Shown here piece by piece: positions 48,701 to 58,966 of a stretch of DNA of 64,000 nt. The stretch is from Puccinia triticina (Eukaryota; Basidiomycota; Pucciniomycetes; Pucciniales; Pucciniaceae). A program made the translations under genes and the position numbers. Each line of letters starts with the position of its first letter. Position 1 is the stretch's first letter. The notes under the pieces were generated by a model that made no database searches, was not told where the DNA came from, and saw only the letters and a list, made by a program, of their open reading frames with translations. The stretch spans positions 1,178,001 through 1,242,000 of the forward strand of contig NC_070566.1 of assembly GCF_026914185.1 (NCBI RefSeq). Direction: 5' to 3'.

Positions 48701-49619
48701 TCCATTCAAATTAAATTTGTACGTATAAACACCACCATTGGGAGGAATCGGGCATTGTGTCACGCCTAGCAAACCCAGGAAGAAATGATTAAAAATCATC
48801 TTGATAGAAGAAAAGCGGCGTTTTTCAGTCCCAGTTCAAGTTAGTAAAATGTGCTGCTCACCTGTTACACCATCTTCCCAACTGGAGTCGCAATTAGACC
48901 AATTTCATTCTACTTCATTAACTGAAATTTAGTGGGGGATGTAAAAATGGAGACTCACTTGGTGCCATTCTGTTGAAGCCGGAAGAAACAAGAAGAAATT
49001 TGTCGTGTGCCAGAGGATTTGTTTGACGTGTGGTCCATCACCCGGGCGGGGAAGCAGTGATTCAGAAAATCAACACGACAAAATGAAGCAGTGTAAAGAT
49101 TGCGTAGGCCAGCGCAATGGTTAGCCTTGGTGGTATCTACTTCGTAGACTCTATAACCGGATATAGAGAAGATGAGAGTAAAGTTTCACTAGCCTGATAG
49201 AGACCATGCCAATGCATGGTCAGCGAAATGTTCATTTGGTTATTTACTGTGATCTCCAATCGATCGCCCTCATTGGCCTGGCCGAAGTGGAAGTCGAAAC
49301 AGTCGCATTAGACTCGTCGACTTGTGAACTCAGACCCTCAACTCACTTCGATCAAGGGGCCAGGAATTTGTCCATTGATAGCCAGAACCGGTCTCAGGAA
49401 TCCATCTAAGGCTGCCGTCGTTTCAGTGACGGTCAGATTATATCTACGTGTTGTTGGTAGGGCGTGGATGTCAAAGTCGGCTTTCAGAACGTATTCCTGA
49501 GGATGCGCTGAGCCTGCCAAAGAATGATGGGTATGTTTGAAGGGCGAGGCGGAGATTATGGCTACGGAGCAATAATAGTAACAGACGAAAATGAAAATTG
49601 ACAACCCAGGCACAGACAT
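45790..49619 (-). CDS. Secreted laccase-like multicopper oxidase with micro-exons
   Basis: Seventeen exons are inferred on the minus strand: 49347-49619, 49194-49277, 48959-48969, 48862-48881, 48699-48765, 48576-48589, 48449-48455, 48224-48355, 47852-48144, 47634-47754, 46743-47550, 46606-46677, 46409-46506, 46229-46304, 46125-46147, 45993 to about 46113, and 45790-45911; about 780 aa. A signal peptide covers residues 1-25. Copper ligands are all visible: HWHG (113-116), WYHSH (157-161), HPYHLH (630-635) and HCHIGWH (693-699). An insert of over 150 residues, Ser/Arg/Lys-rich in part, sits between cupredoxin domains 2 and 3. Such enzymes oxidise phenols or metals with reduction of oxygen to water. 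One intron (after 49194) appears to be GC-AG. The join after HCHIGWHM is not resolved: the next coding frame starts about 12 nt on without a believable intron, so the C-terminus may be frameshifted. Confidence 0.8.
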
Positions 49620-51494
49620 CAAGGGTGATTATTAATCGGCTTCGAGAGGCGTCTTGAGCCGTCGGGATGTTTATGAGATCCGGCTACTCGCCCTGGTGAC
49701 TCGCGAGCCAAGCAAGAAAAATAGAGTTTTTGGTAATGCAACTCAAGCAGCAGGGCTGGATAGTGATAACTCTGATGAAGTTTCTTCGGACAAACAAAAG
49801 TTCAGAAGAGTCTTTACGTGTTCCTGGTTGAAAAAGTAAGGGGGAAAAGACGAAACAACTGTTTGGCAATGGTTGCTGTTAGTGCCTTCGAAAGCGGATT
49901 GATGAGGTTGGCGTACTAGAGTGTCGCACAGGATGGATGTCTCTTTCTACTTGGTGCAGGAAGGTTGCTGGTAGCAGAGTATCGAAAGTTTGAGGACTTT
50001 TTATACGTAAATGACTGTTGACGCTTTGTGTGGTAAACCAGCGGGCAATCAGTAGGATGTGCTGCTTATCCGGGCCCTGGTCTTGCGCCATCGACCGACT
50101 GATGCTTCACGGCGGGCGGACAAGAACCAGTGCTGGTTGCCAATCGTTCGAGCAACAAACAATGTTTCGTTCTAAAACAGGTCCAGCAGAGGATATATTC
50201 GGTGGCATCTGGTGCAGGCTCAAGGGAGGATAAATCATGAACAGACGACTTTCTTCCTGTGAAGCCTGAAGTTTTACCCTTACGATCATGCCGGGAGTCG
50301 CTTGCTCTTCGGCCCATCTAGTTGTTCCACAGCCCGAGGAGACCCAGGTGGAGAGCTACCCCGGAGCCACAGCGTAACTTTCAAATCATGTATCTGTCAA
50401 TCGAATCGAAGGGGGTTCGACATCGAGAAGGCTTCGGTGAAAGACAAAGCTCCAGTGAAAGTGTGAGCCAAGGAAATCGGGAGTTCATTGACGACCTGTG
50501 AAAGAAACAGACGCCCTCATCGCCTGGCCGGGCTGGGCTGGCTCGGCTCGGATCTGAGAAACGATTGGCCGCAAAGGAATGGCTAGAAAGTTAGGAAGGG
50601 TTCCTGTGGGACTCGGAGCCGCATCATGTACCCGCCCATCTATTCGTCCGCCATGATTTCCAAGACTTCAATCTATAGCTATCGGAAGCGTGCATGGTTG
50701 CCTAATAGCGTCCCCCAACGTCCCCCGGTCCCGTCAACCGTGAGCACCTCTTTATCAAAGCCTATATGTACTATTTCCTCTTTACGGACGCCCTGCATTT
50801 TGTGCTGTCTCATCCCGAGATCTGCGCCTGCGCTGGACGGAAAGATCTGCTCAAGGTCGCAAATACTTTTCTACTTTCATGATGTCATGACCTTACTATT
50901 AAGTATTACTACTCCGGGGTTTCTCGAAACGCGTGGGTATTCAGCTCTACAAGAAGACATGAAGAACAATCCAGCCTGGATGTCAAGGAAATGGATGTTG
51001 TTCGGCTGAAGATTGAATATGATTGGAACTATGTACGGAATCCTTTGGGAGAGAGTGACCGCAATCGACGCACTTCATTTGCGAAAGAGTGACCGCAATC
51101 GACGCACTTCAAGAGTTAGGAAATTCTCTGTTTTCCTATTTTTTTTTTGTTTTTTTTTGCGCTGTCTTGGATTAGAAAAATGTCTCAAGTTCGACGGTTT
51201 CTGCCTGATCAGTCATGTTCGTTTCTCAAATATTGCTTTTGATGTTTAAGTCTTGAAGAACGATCTTGCTGGATAGAAAAATAAAAAAACAAGAGTCTGA
51301 AAAGAAATCAAGACTTGTCGAAATATTGGTGACAAATTCATTTGAGCTCCTTTTTCCGACTGAGTGAGGATTATCGATGATTCTTAAACTACTTGGTCCC
51401 TTCGCATGACGGCCATGAATCCTGACATCCAGTAGGACATCAATTCCATTCAGCACGAAGCTGGGCTTGTAGTGGCTGAAAGGAAGCTTCAACC
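49620..51494. other. Intergenic region between the oxidase and the reductase
   Basis: It holds the promoter of the multicopper oxidase and the 3' flank of the reductase gene. A plus-strand frame near 50765-50881 (MYYFLFTDALHFVL...) looks protein-like but is only about 38 codons with no neighbours that splice to it; it may be a remnant. A direct repeat of about 30 bases (GCGAAAGAGTGACCGCAATC-type phrase) lies near 51050-51110. Confidence 0.3.
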
Positions 51495-52919
51495 TTATAA
51501 TCGATCAACCACTTCTTTCTTGTGTTGGGGGATGTGTGACCTAATCTGACGTTCTGTAATCTTCCTCCAGATCGGGATGGCGATCTAAATCACTCGACAT
51601 GGTCAGTAAGTACATACAAGGGAGAAGCATTTCGATACGCCCCAATCCTCCAGAAAATGGGTATAAGGAAGAAAAAATTGAACTGACGGGAGCAACAGCG
51701 GCAAAAATTGGATCAAGAATGTAGTTCGAGACAGGTGACATTCCACGCATGCTATTTCTGAAGAGGTGGCCAATTGGATCTGAAGTGATCATTACGTGCC
51801 CTTTCTCGAGACCTGAAAACAAAGTAGTGTTATCTTTGATTTTGTACAATTAGCCTTCCAAATCTGAGGGAAAGTTTGCACTTACCTCTGACCAGTCGAA
51901 GGGCACATTGCTCAGGCGTTAACCCCTCGTCTGCCCCTTCGATAATTTTTGTCAGTTCAGGTTTCGATTTCTGCTCTTCCTCAAAGCCAGGCGAAAAAAT
52001 CGTCGCGGGAAAATAGCAATGGACGTTGATGTTGTAAAGTAGGAACTCGATCCTCAGTGATTCGGCAAGTCCTCTGACAGCATGCTTGACAGCTGCGTAT
52101 GCCGAATAACCTGGCACGGCAAAGAACCCAATTACTGAGGATGTCAATACTATCGATCCACGAACACCCTGTTTAGCCATCCTTCGACCAGCTGCCTGAG
52201 TATAAAATAAAACGAGAACACGATTAGTTTCCATTTTACAAGTTGATGCTCAAATCCAGGGACTCAACTTGTGCTGTCCACACTGCGGTCCAATAGTTCA
52301 CATCAATACTTTGTTGGAGTTGAGCTGGTGTAAGCTCGATGAAATATCCAAGAATTCCGGCTGCCCCTCCGGTGCAACTAAATACATGGTCTGGTACCTT
52401 CCCGTCAAATGGTGCAGCAGCGGCATCCATGGCTTTCTCCGCACCCTCGACACTCGAGAGATCATACGCCAAGCTTGCAAATTTTTGAGATGGAGATGTT
52501 CGAAATGTCTAACCAGAGGAACCACATCAGAAAATAGGCACGGTATCTGGTAAGCCAATCTAACACTGTCGCCCACTTCAATTCTTTCTAGAGCCTCGTC
52601 CAGCTTTTTTTGACTCCGAGAAACGATCGTTACGTGGGCTCCCCGACTGGCAAGTAGACATCCAAGTGCCAGGCCAAGGCCTTGTGAGCCGCCTCCGATA
52701 TAACAGTGCTAGATGATTGAGTTCTCTTCCGATTAATCAGTACAAATGATTGAAAGGAGGTGATAGTGTCTTTAATTGATTGAGCTGATTTACTTGTCCT
52801 TTCGGATCAAAACGTTTCTTGCGGAACTGGATCATCCCGATGGTGACAACAGAACAGACAAGGATCCAGGTAACGGTCGATCGATCCAGCCAATACGGTC
52901 CACGAAAGAGTTCGAACAT
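51495..52919 (-). CDS. TSC10: 3-ketodihydrosphingosine reductase
   Basis: Six exons, 52794-52919, 52577-52708, 52269-52508, 51886-52195, 51688-51812 and 51495-51584, join in frame to 340 aa. An N-terminal hydrophobic segment (residues 14-31) is followed by the NADPH-binding glycine motif GGSQGLG (48-54) with AHVTIVSRSQKKL after it, then the catalytic SDR set: serine near 185 (LTSSVIGF) and YAAVK (Y199, K203). The C-terminal PIWRKITERQIRSH tail is typical of the Tsc10/KDSR group. The enzyme reduces 3-ketodihydrosphingosine to dihydrosphingosine in sphingolipid synthesis on the ER membrane. Donor GTGGGC (52576) is weak but gives the only open join. All expected residues are present, so it is probably functional. 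The gene symbol is assigned by family resemblance. Confidence 0.88.
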
Positions 52920-53206
52920 GCTTGTGGTATTTATTGATTATGTGAGCTGAACCTCGGCTTCCCAATTGTCCGATAATGAACCCCCGACCCCCAACCCCCG
53001 ATCCACAGCCGCTGACCTGGAAATTATGCTTCTATGACATCAGTCACTGGACAGATACATGCATTGGTACACCCAAAAGCTCATTCCAGAAGGCCAACCC
53101 ACAGGCTTGAAGTCATGAGGATTCAAGAATGAGTGTACAAAATGACTTCAGAAGGCAAAGATAAGCGCTTGGGGATATCTTAACATCAGGTAAATCCATA
53201 ATCTAA
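52920..53206. other. Upstream region of the reductase gene
   Basis: Probable promoter of the reductase, ending at the left target duplication of the following Harbinger relative. It includes a CCCCCGACCCCC run near 52980. No gene is supported. Confidence 0.4.
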
Positions 53207-53992
53207 GGCCCCGTTTGGCACCGATATAATCAGCGGCATATTTCACAAACATTTCACAATTATATCGGTAAAATGCCGATGGCGTTTGGCAAACCAATAT
53301 ATCCAAAATATGAAATAATTACAAATTACAGTTCCTACATGCCGATATATCGGCGGCTAAATCAGACCCACCCCTCGCAACTCCCAACCTCATCGAGTGG
53401 ATACAACACTCCACTAGCTCAATGTATCCACTCAATGACCAACAGTTGGTCATTAAGTGGACTTATATATCCACTTGATGGCCCGGTTGGTCATCGAGTG
53501 GATACAACACTTCACTTACTTGGTGACCAACCGGGTCATCAACTGGACTTATCCACTCGATAGGCCGGTTGGTCATTGAGTGGAGTAGGTATCCACTCAG
53601 TGACCCGGTCGGTTGTCAAGTGGAACATACTCCACTCAATGACCGACCGGGCCATCGAGTGGATATAAGTCCACTTGATGACCGTCCTGTTCATCGGGTG
53701 GACTATAATACATCCACTCGATGGCCGACTGGGTCATTGAGTGGGTGAGGTGGGTCATAGGCTATAGCCACTCGATGACCGGGTGGGTGGTCATTGAGTG
53801 AAGGGCGAGTTCGTCCATTCACTTTCTTGGTTGATCAAGAGGTGGGTGGTTGGCTGGCTGGGTTTATTTTGATGTACTGACAAACGCCAGCGATATGTTG
53901 AATTGCATTTTATTTTGGGTGAAATAATCAAAATGTCACGGATTATTTCACCGGTGATTATTTCACCAATTATATCGGCGCCAAACGGGGCC
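53207..53992. mobile_element. Non-autonomous Harbinger relative, 786 bp
   Basis: Termini GGCCCCGTTTGGCACCGATA and its complement, with TAA at 53204-53206 and 53993-53995, match the Harbinger element at 20485-23481, including subterminal TTTCACAA/TATATCGG words. The interior (53390-53820) is a palindromic minisatellite with CACTCGATGACCGG and its complement in alternation. There is no coding capacity. It sits about 290 bp upstream of the reductase start codon. Confidence 0.88.
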
Positions 53993-54060
53993 TAAAGCAT
54001 TGAGAGCTGCCAACATCAATTCATATGCAATAGGAGCATGCCAAAGCACACAGCATGACA

Positions 54061-55818
54061 CACCAGGAAAAAAAACAGTCACTTCATGAAAAGTGACAAG
54101 ATGCCAGTTCCAGCAGGCTACCCACCATCTACCCGCCATCTACCCACCATCTAACCACATCTCCCCCCCATCTACTTACCTTTCAGAATTTCCACAGGAG
54201 ATCCTCAGTTTTGGCTGGGCACCACTAATCCTCATTTCTGGTCAGCTGATACTCAGCTTTGGCTCCCAGCTCATTCCAGCTCCTGCTCAGATTTGGTGCC
54301 TGGCTCATGCTCAGCTTTGAACCAGTCCTGGCCCAGCTTATTCTCAGCTTTAGTCCATTCATGGCTCAGCTTAGACTCAGATTAGGACTATCATTGGAGC
54401 AGCAAATGCTCAGCTTTGGACCAGTATTGGCTCAGCTGACTTTTAGCTTTGGATCAATCTTGGCCCAGCCAATGCTCAGCTTCTGACCACACCTGTAACA
54501 GCTGATGCTCATCTGTGTACCAGTATTGGCTCAGCTGATGCTCAGCTGTGGACCAGCCTTGGCTCAGCTGATGCTCAGCTGTGGACCAGACTTGGCTCAG
54601 ACAATGCTCAGCTGTGGACCAGCCTTGGCTCAGCTGACGCTCAGCTGTGGAACAGCCTTGGCTCAGGTGATAATTTTGAATAGTCTTAAAACATCTGATT
54701 CTCAGCTTTGGAACAGCCTTGGCTCAGCCAATGCTCAGCTTTGGACCAGTATTGGTTCAGCTGATGCTCAGCTCTTGAAAATTCTTGGCCCAGCTGGTGT
54801 TAATCTTTGGAAAAGTATTGTCTCCGCTGATCCTCAGCTCTGCACAAGCCTTTTCCAAGATGATGCTCAGCTTTGGATCATTTTTGGCTAAGCTGATGCT
54901 CAGATTTGGAATATTCTTGGTCCAGCTACACTTGGCTTTGTATCAGGCTTGGAATAGCCAATGCTCAGCTGTGGCCCAGACTCAGCCAATGCTCAGCTCT
55001 GGCCCAGGCTCAGTCAATTCCTACTTCTCAGCTTTTGATGAGGATCAGCTGTTCCTGGGAAAACTTTAGGATCAACCAAATGTGCCACATTGAGTGCTCT
55101 GGTGCAGTCCTGAAAGCTCTACAAGTGCTGGTGGAGCAGATCTGGATCAGAAACTGTTGAGTATTTTCTGTGACAGCCCTGGGAAAGGGACTGAATCAGG
55201 GGCAGATTCTCATTTCTTTGAGGGACCACTCCTGATCCTTTCCTTGCGGATCCCTTTCCTCACTCATCCATTGGCCACTATCCTTCTCCTCCAAAATTCC
55301 TCATCTGTCTCAACTTTGCTCCGGACCCTGTTAATCCTCAAAACTCCTCTCTGTCTTGACTTGGCTCAAGACCTCCTCTCTCCGTCTTGACTTTGCTCAA
55401 GACCTCCTCTCTCTGTCTTAAATTTGCACAAGACCTCCTTTTCTCTTGACATTGCTTGAGCTATCCAGAACATCCAAATGGCTCCTTTCTCCAATTTGGT
55501 GAGAAATGAACAGCAAAATCCTTGGTCCTTCCTCCCTTGGCTGATTTCCTCTTCTTTTCTATTATATCCTTTATCCCCAGTGTCCTTGTTCTCCATCCCT
55601 GTCCTCTTGTCATCTGGTTTTCTCACACTTCTCTATGTCTTGTGGTGGTAAATTCTCTTTCTCTTTCTTCCTGTTTTATCTCTTGTTTCTCCCATTTGTC
55701 TGATTTTGTTTTTATTCAGCCTGGTTCTTAATTTCTTAGCAATCTAAATCAAATCTTCACAGAAACCAAAGCTGCATCATGTCACTTGCCATCAAGTGAC
55801 TATATTTTTTTCCTGGTG
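54061..55818. mobile_element. CACTA-like non-autonomous element 2
   Basis: Termini CACCAGGAAAAAAAACAG and the complement ending TTTTTTTCCTGGTG are flanked by ACA (54058-54060 and 55819-55821). Subterminal arms CACTTCATGAAAAGTGACA and CACTTGCCATCAAGTGAC match element 1. The left interior (54230-55030) is the same 33-bp array as 7740-8600 in opposite orientation; the right part (55180-55770) has CAAGACCTCCTCTC repeats. No transposase is present. Confidence 0.7.
54230..55030. repeat. 33-bp tandem repeat array, inverted relative to 7740-8600
   Basis: Units of the type GCTCAGCTGTGGACCAGCCT recur at about 33-bp spacing. Because the period keeps the reading frame, long 11-residue-repeat frames appear (LAQLMLSCGPA), mirrored in the other element. 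Confidence 0.8.
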
Positions 55819-55821
55819 ACA

Positions 55822-56599
55822 GGAGTGCTCCAAAGAAAACTCTGGAATATTTGTGAAACCCTTTTTCTGAATGGTGAAGGTGATGATGGTGGTGCAAAAC
55901 TCTGCCTGACAGCTCTGTTTATGAAGCTTAGGGCAAAAAAACTCGTCAAAATAAGGGTTTTGGGCCCTAGCACTATAACTGTGCTGATGTAAACATTGGT
56001 AATTTAAATTACCAAGCTTGTTACGTGGCAAATATGGCCACTACAAGGGTTTAAACTCTCTGTAACAGAGGAAGGATTAATTATGTAATTATTAATTACA
56101 GGGAATTAATTTGGCGTAAAAGTAGGTGGTAAGCGCTTAAACTGATTGGCTGTTTGACAGAGGCGGAGGTCTTACGGCAACTACTTATAAGGATAAATCT
56201 TTAAATATGCTAATAAGGGATTTTTGATGATTTGAAGGGTTTAATCCAGTGGATTTTACGTGCTGGGGTTGGTTTAAAAAGAAACAGGGCTACAATAGTA
56301 GCAGGGGAGAATATTCACGGCAAACTTACGGTTTATGGGCGGTGAATGGTCTGGGGGATTCATTCCTGAGGCTCTAAGGGCTCCTTTAAATATTGGAGGG
56401 GACCTTGTGCACGCTACACAGTCCCTTTTTGGTTATGGGAATTGACCACAGTTTGGCGTGTTAACTTCCTTGGCTGTGGGCAATTATTTGTACTATGTTA
56501 CTTAACTTCCCTTGCTTTGGCACGTGACATTTTATAACCAACTAGAGTCCAAGGCGGCTACGCCGCCGCACCCTCAGGACCCGCCAGGACCCCCAGCCC
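55822..56599. other. Intergenic region, ending in a GC-rich patch
   Basis: No gene is supported. 56545-56640 is strongly C-rich and carries GGCGGCTACGCCGCCGCACC, which resembles the GC-rich core near 10425-10448 (GCGGCTCCGCCGCTGCAGGG). It may be another member of that dispersed family and abuts the 3' end of the next gene. Confidence 0.35.
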
Positions 56600-57343
56600 C
56601 TAAGCCTGCCGCCAGGCCCCCCCGCACCCGCCAACCCAAACCCCCCGCCAACAACCTGCAACACAGACACACCACCAAAAAACAATTTCACATTCCCTCC
56701 CAATCCCGTATAGCGAGTGTGTCTTAATAAAGTTCTTTGACCCAGGAACAATATATTTAACCTTGAATGTCTTGTGGCGGTGTTCCTTGAAAAAAAAAAT
56801 CAGCCTCATGTCTTGTTTGAAGTGAGTAGAAAGCTTACTTGAGAGTCCCAATCCGTGTGTTCCATTGTGACTTCAAGGCAACTTTCACTTCCACTGACAA
56901 CTTCCTTGCGTCTAATGACAATCCCAAGTCCCACAATGCTTGACTTGTTATAGAACTCAAATTCCTCATCACTGAAATCTTGCACACGTGCGACAGAGTG
57001 CTGATTGTAAGTCACAACCGGGTTTTTTCTGTTGTTTGTCGCGATTAACTTTCCTGCCAATGAATAGATCACACTTGCAAGGAGGATATTTGCAAGGGCA
57101 GTATTTGTTGTAAGAGTTACTTCAAAATCTTGTTGGTTGTTCCTGTCAATGCTGGCACATTGAACAAAAGATTGTGTCGTGACATTTCCGTATTGATTTG
57201 CACGGATGTTTTCTGGTATGGACTGCGGAGGTTATCAGTTAAAAATCAAGAAAATTACAGATAGGAAGTTAGCATACTTCATTGAGTGGCTCATAGAGAC
57301 TGTTGAAATGGACTGGATGATTAGGGTTTCGGTTCATGGCCAT
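56600..57343 (-). CDS. Unknown protein, three exons, possibly altered C-terminus
   Basis: Exons 57278-57343, 56839-57222 and 56600-56785, with donors GTATGC and GTAAGC and acceptors CGCAG and CAAG, give 211 aa in frame. The protein starts MAMNRNPNHPVHFNSLYEP and is well balanced through residue 190, with a hydrophobic segment near 70-85 (ALANILLASVIYSLAG). I do not recognise a domain. The last 30 residues are rich in W, C, V and G and are read from a GC-rich repeat, so the original 3' end may have been replaced by an insertion. A later splice could also restore another end. Confidence 0.5.
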
Positions 57344-58293
57344 TTCTGATAATTTGTTGAAATCAAGATCAGGGAAAACTTCGGAAGCGGGGACGTGAAA
57401 TTAAAGGCAAATGTGAGTGAGTTCTGATGATTGCTGAAATGTTTTGGTGTTAGGAGGGAGGGGGGGAAAGGGGGGAGAAAGGGAGAGATCAGGTTGCCTT
57501 ATGAAGTATACGCCGGGTGTTTAATTGTGGACCCGATGAAAGTGGAGCAGGCTAAGGAAAGGCCCTTGACAACACTAAGGAGTGAAGCACTCAACAACAA
57601 GAGTAAGAAAAGCTGTTGAGTCCCCCAAAATGAATGACCAACAAGGCGCAGGTCAAAAGACCCGTGTTGACCGTAGATATTCATCTTGAATCTGAAGCGG
57701 TTGCCTGGTTGCAAACAGTCAGCTCGCCAAATCGGGCAAATTGTTTTTAAACATTCCAAACAGTCCACCTCAATGCTGGCCAGGAATCAAACTCACAAAT
57801 TTCAGTGGATGGTAGTCCAAAGAAGAATGTGGGTCGACAAGGTTCAAGGAGGCATTAATGACCCGTAACAACCGTACAGCATGCAAACATTCTAACCGTG
57901 CAACCATGGTTAAGGGGGGATCCCTGCAGTCTGACAATTTGGAATCGGGCTGTGGCTGATGTTGGGCGTGGCTTGGCAAGGGTTCAAGACAGTTCGGCAG
58001 CTATGCGTCCAAAGTCGGAGTGAGCTGTATCGGAAGAGGAAACGTTGGGCTGCTTCATATTCGAAATTACCACTCCAAAAGGTCGGGAACCTTGCCAAAG
58101 ATTGGGACAAATGACCAAGCTTATCTCTTGAGCCCTCCTGCCAGTATCGCGGCAGTGGTTCACCGCCTAACAACTGGTCGTCAAAGCAGAAAACCGACAC
58201 GAAAAACCTCGTAGAAGCGGCCCGCTCATTGCATGCGACGCCGGGCGGATGTTATATTTGCAAGGGAGGTCGTTTCCCCTGACACCACGAGAT
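57344..58293. other. Region between the unknown gene and the copia element
   Basis: Minus-strand open frames at 57499-57768 and 57910-58200 have protein-like stretches (the first has a hydrophobic LFLLLLLSASLL run) but no recognisable motif, start context or splice chain. A purine-rich GGGAGGGGGGGAAAGGGG tract is at 57450-57490. Nothing is called. Confidence 0.3.
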
Positions 58294-58966
58294 TGAAAAT
58301 TTTGGAGCAACTGAAATGTTTTCCTTATCTCAATAACTTATTGTATTTACATATTTATATTGAGATAAGTGAAAATGAAATCTGAATGGAGAATTTACCT
58401 GAAAGCAGCACGAGTGGGTGCTTTGCTTCTAGGGATAATTCTTCTAAGTTGCTTCGTCTGGGTTTGAGCTGAGATGAGAGAGATGACTGTCCGAGGGCGG
58501 GTTGATGCAGGAGCCAGTCAACTAAGTAGCCTGGTCTTATCCTGTCGGTACGGGTTTGGTTTCTTTTGATCTGCTTGTCGCGCATAGCTCGGATCAAGTC
58601 AGTCATCTGCTTTTTTATCCTTTCCTGGGTCACAGGAGTTGGACTACTCACCGGCTGCGGTGCTGGCCGTGATCCTATCGAGTAGGATGGCTGGGGTCTG
58701 ACTGCCGAGACGGTCTGCGAGGGATCTACGAGAGTAAAGTTGGTCAGCTTATCTGAGCCATAACTTTATCTCTCCACGAGCACGTACCCGGAGGCTGAGT
58801 CTATTCTTCCTTTCCCCGGTGCGGTTGCCGTTACGGTTTCCGTATCTGCAAGTGATCAAGCGGGGCTTGTCAGCTCGAGATTGGGTTAGGTTTTGGGTCT
58901 GGACTGCTCGAGGGGTCTTACCTCTTTGCGCAGCTGGGTCTATGTTTCTGGCTAACCGCGCGAGCT
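58294..58966. repeat. 3' LTR of the copia element (minimum extent)
   Basis: Bases 58294-58966 recur without visible difference at 63328-64000, an offset of 5,034 bp. The inner edge starts TGAAAATTTTGGAGC in both, so on the minus strand the LTR ends ...TTTTCA. The LTR must extend past 58966, because the other copy runs off the window. A possible LTR start on the minus strand is TGTAAGAATACAGG near 59053. The repeat overlaps the last codons of the gag-pol frame. Confidence 0.8.

Noticed and set aside
58355..58651. 98-codon frame present identically in both copia LTR copies (also 63389-63685)
   Set aside because: Identity follows from the LTR duplication; there is no recognisable domain and no independent evidence of coding.
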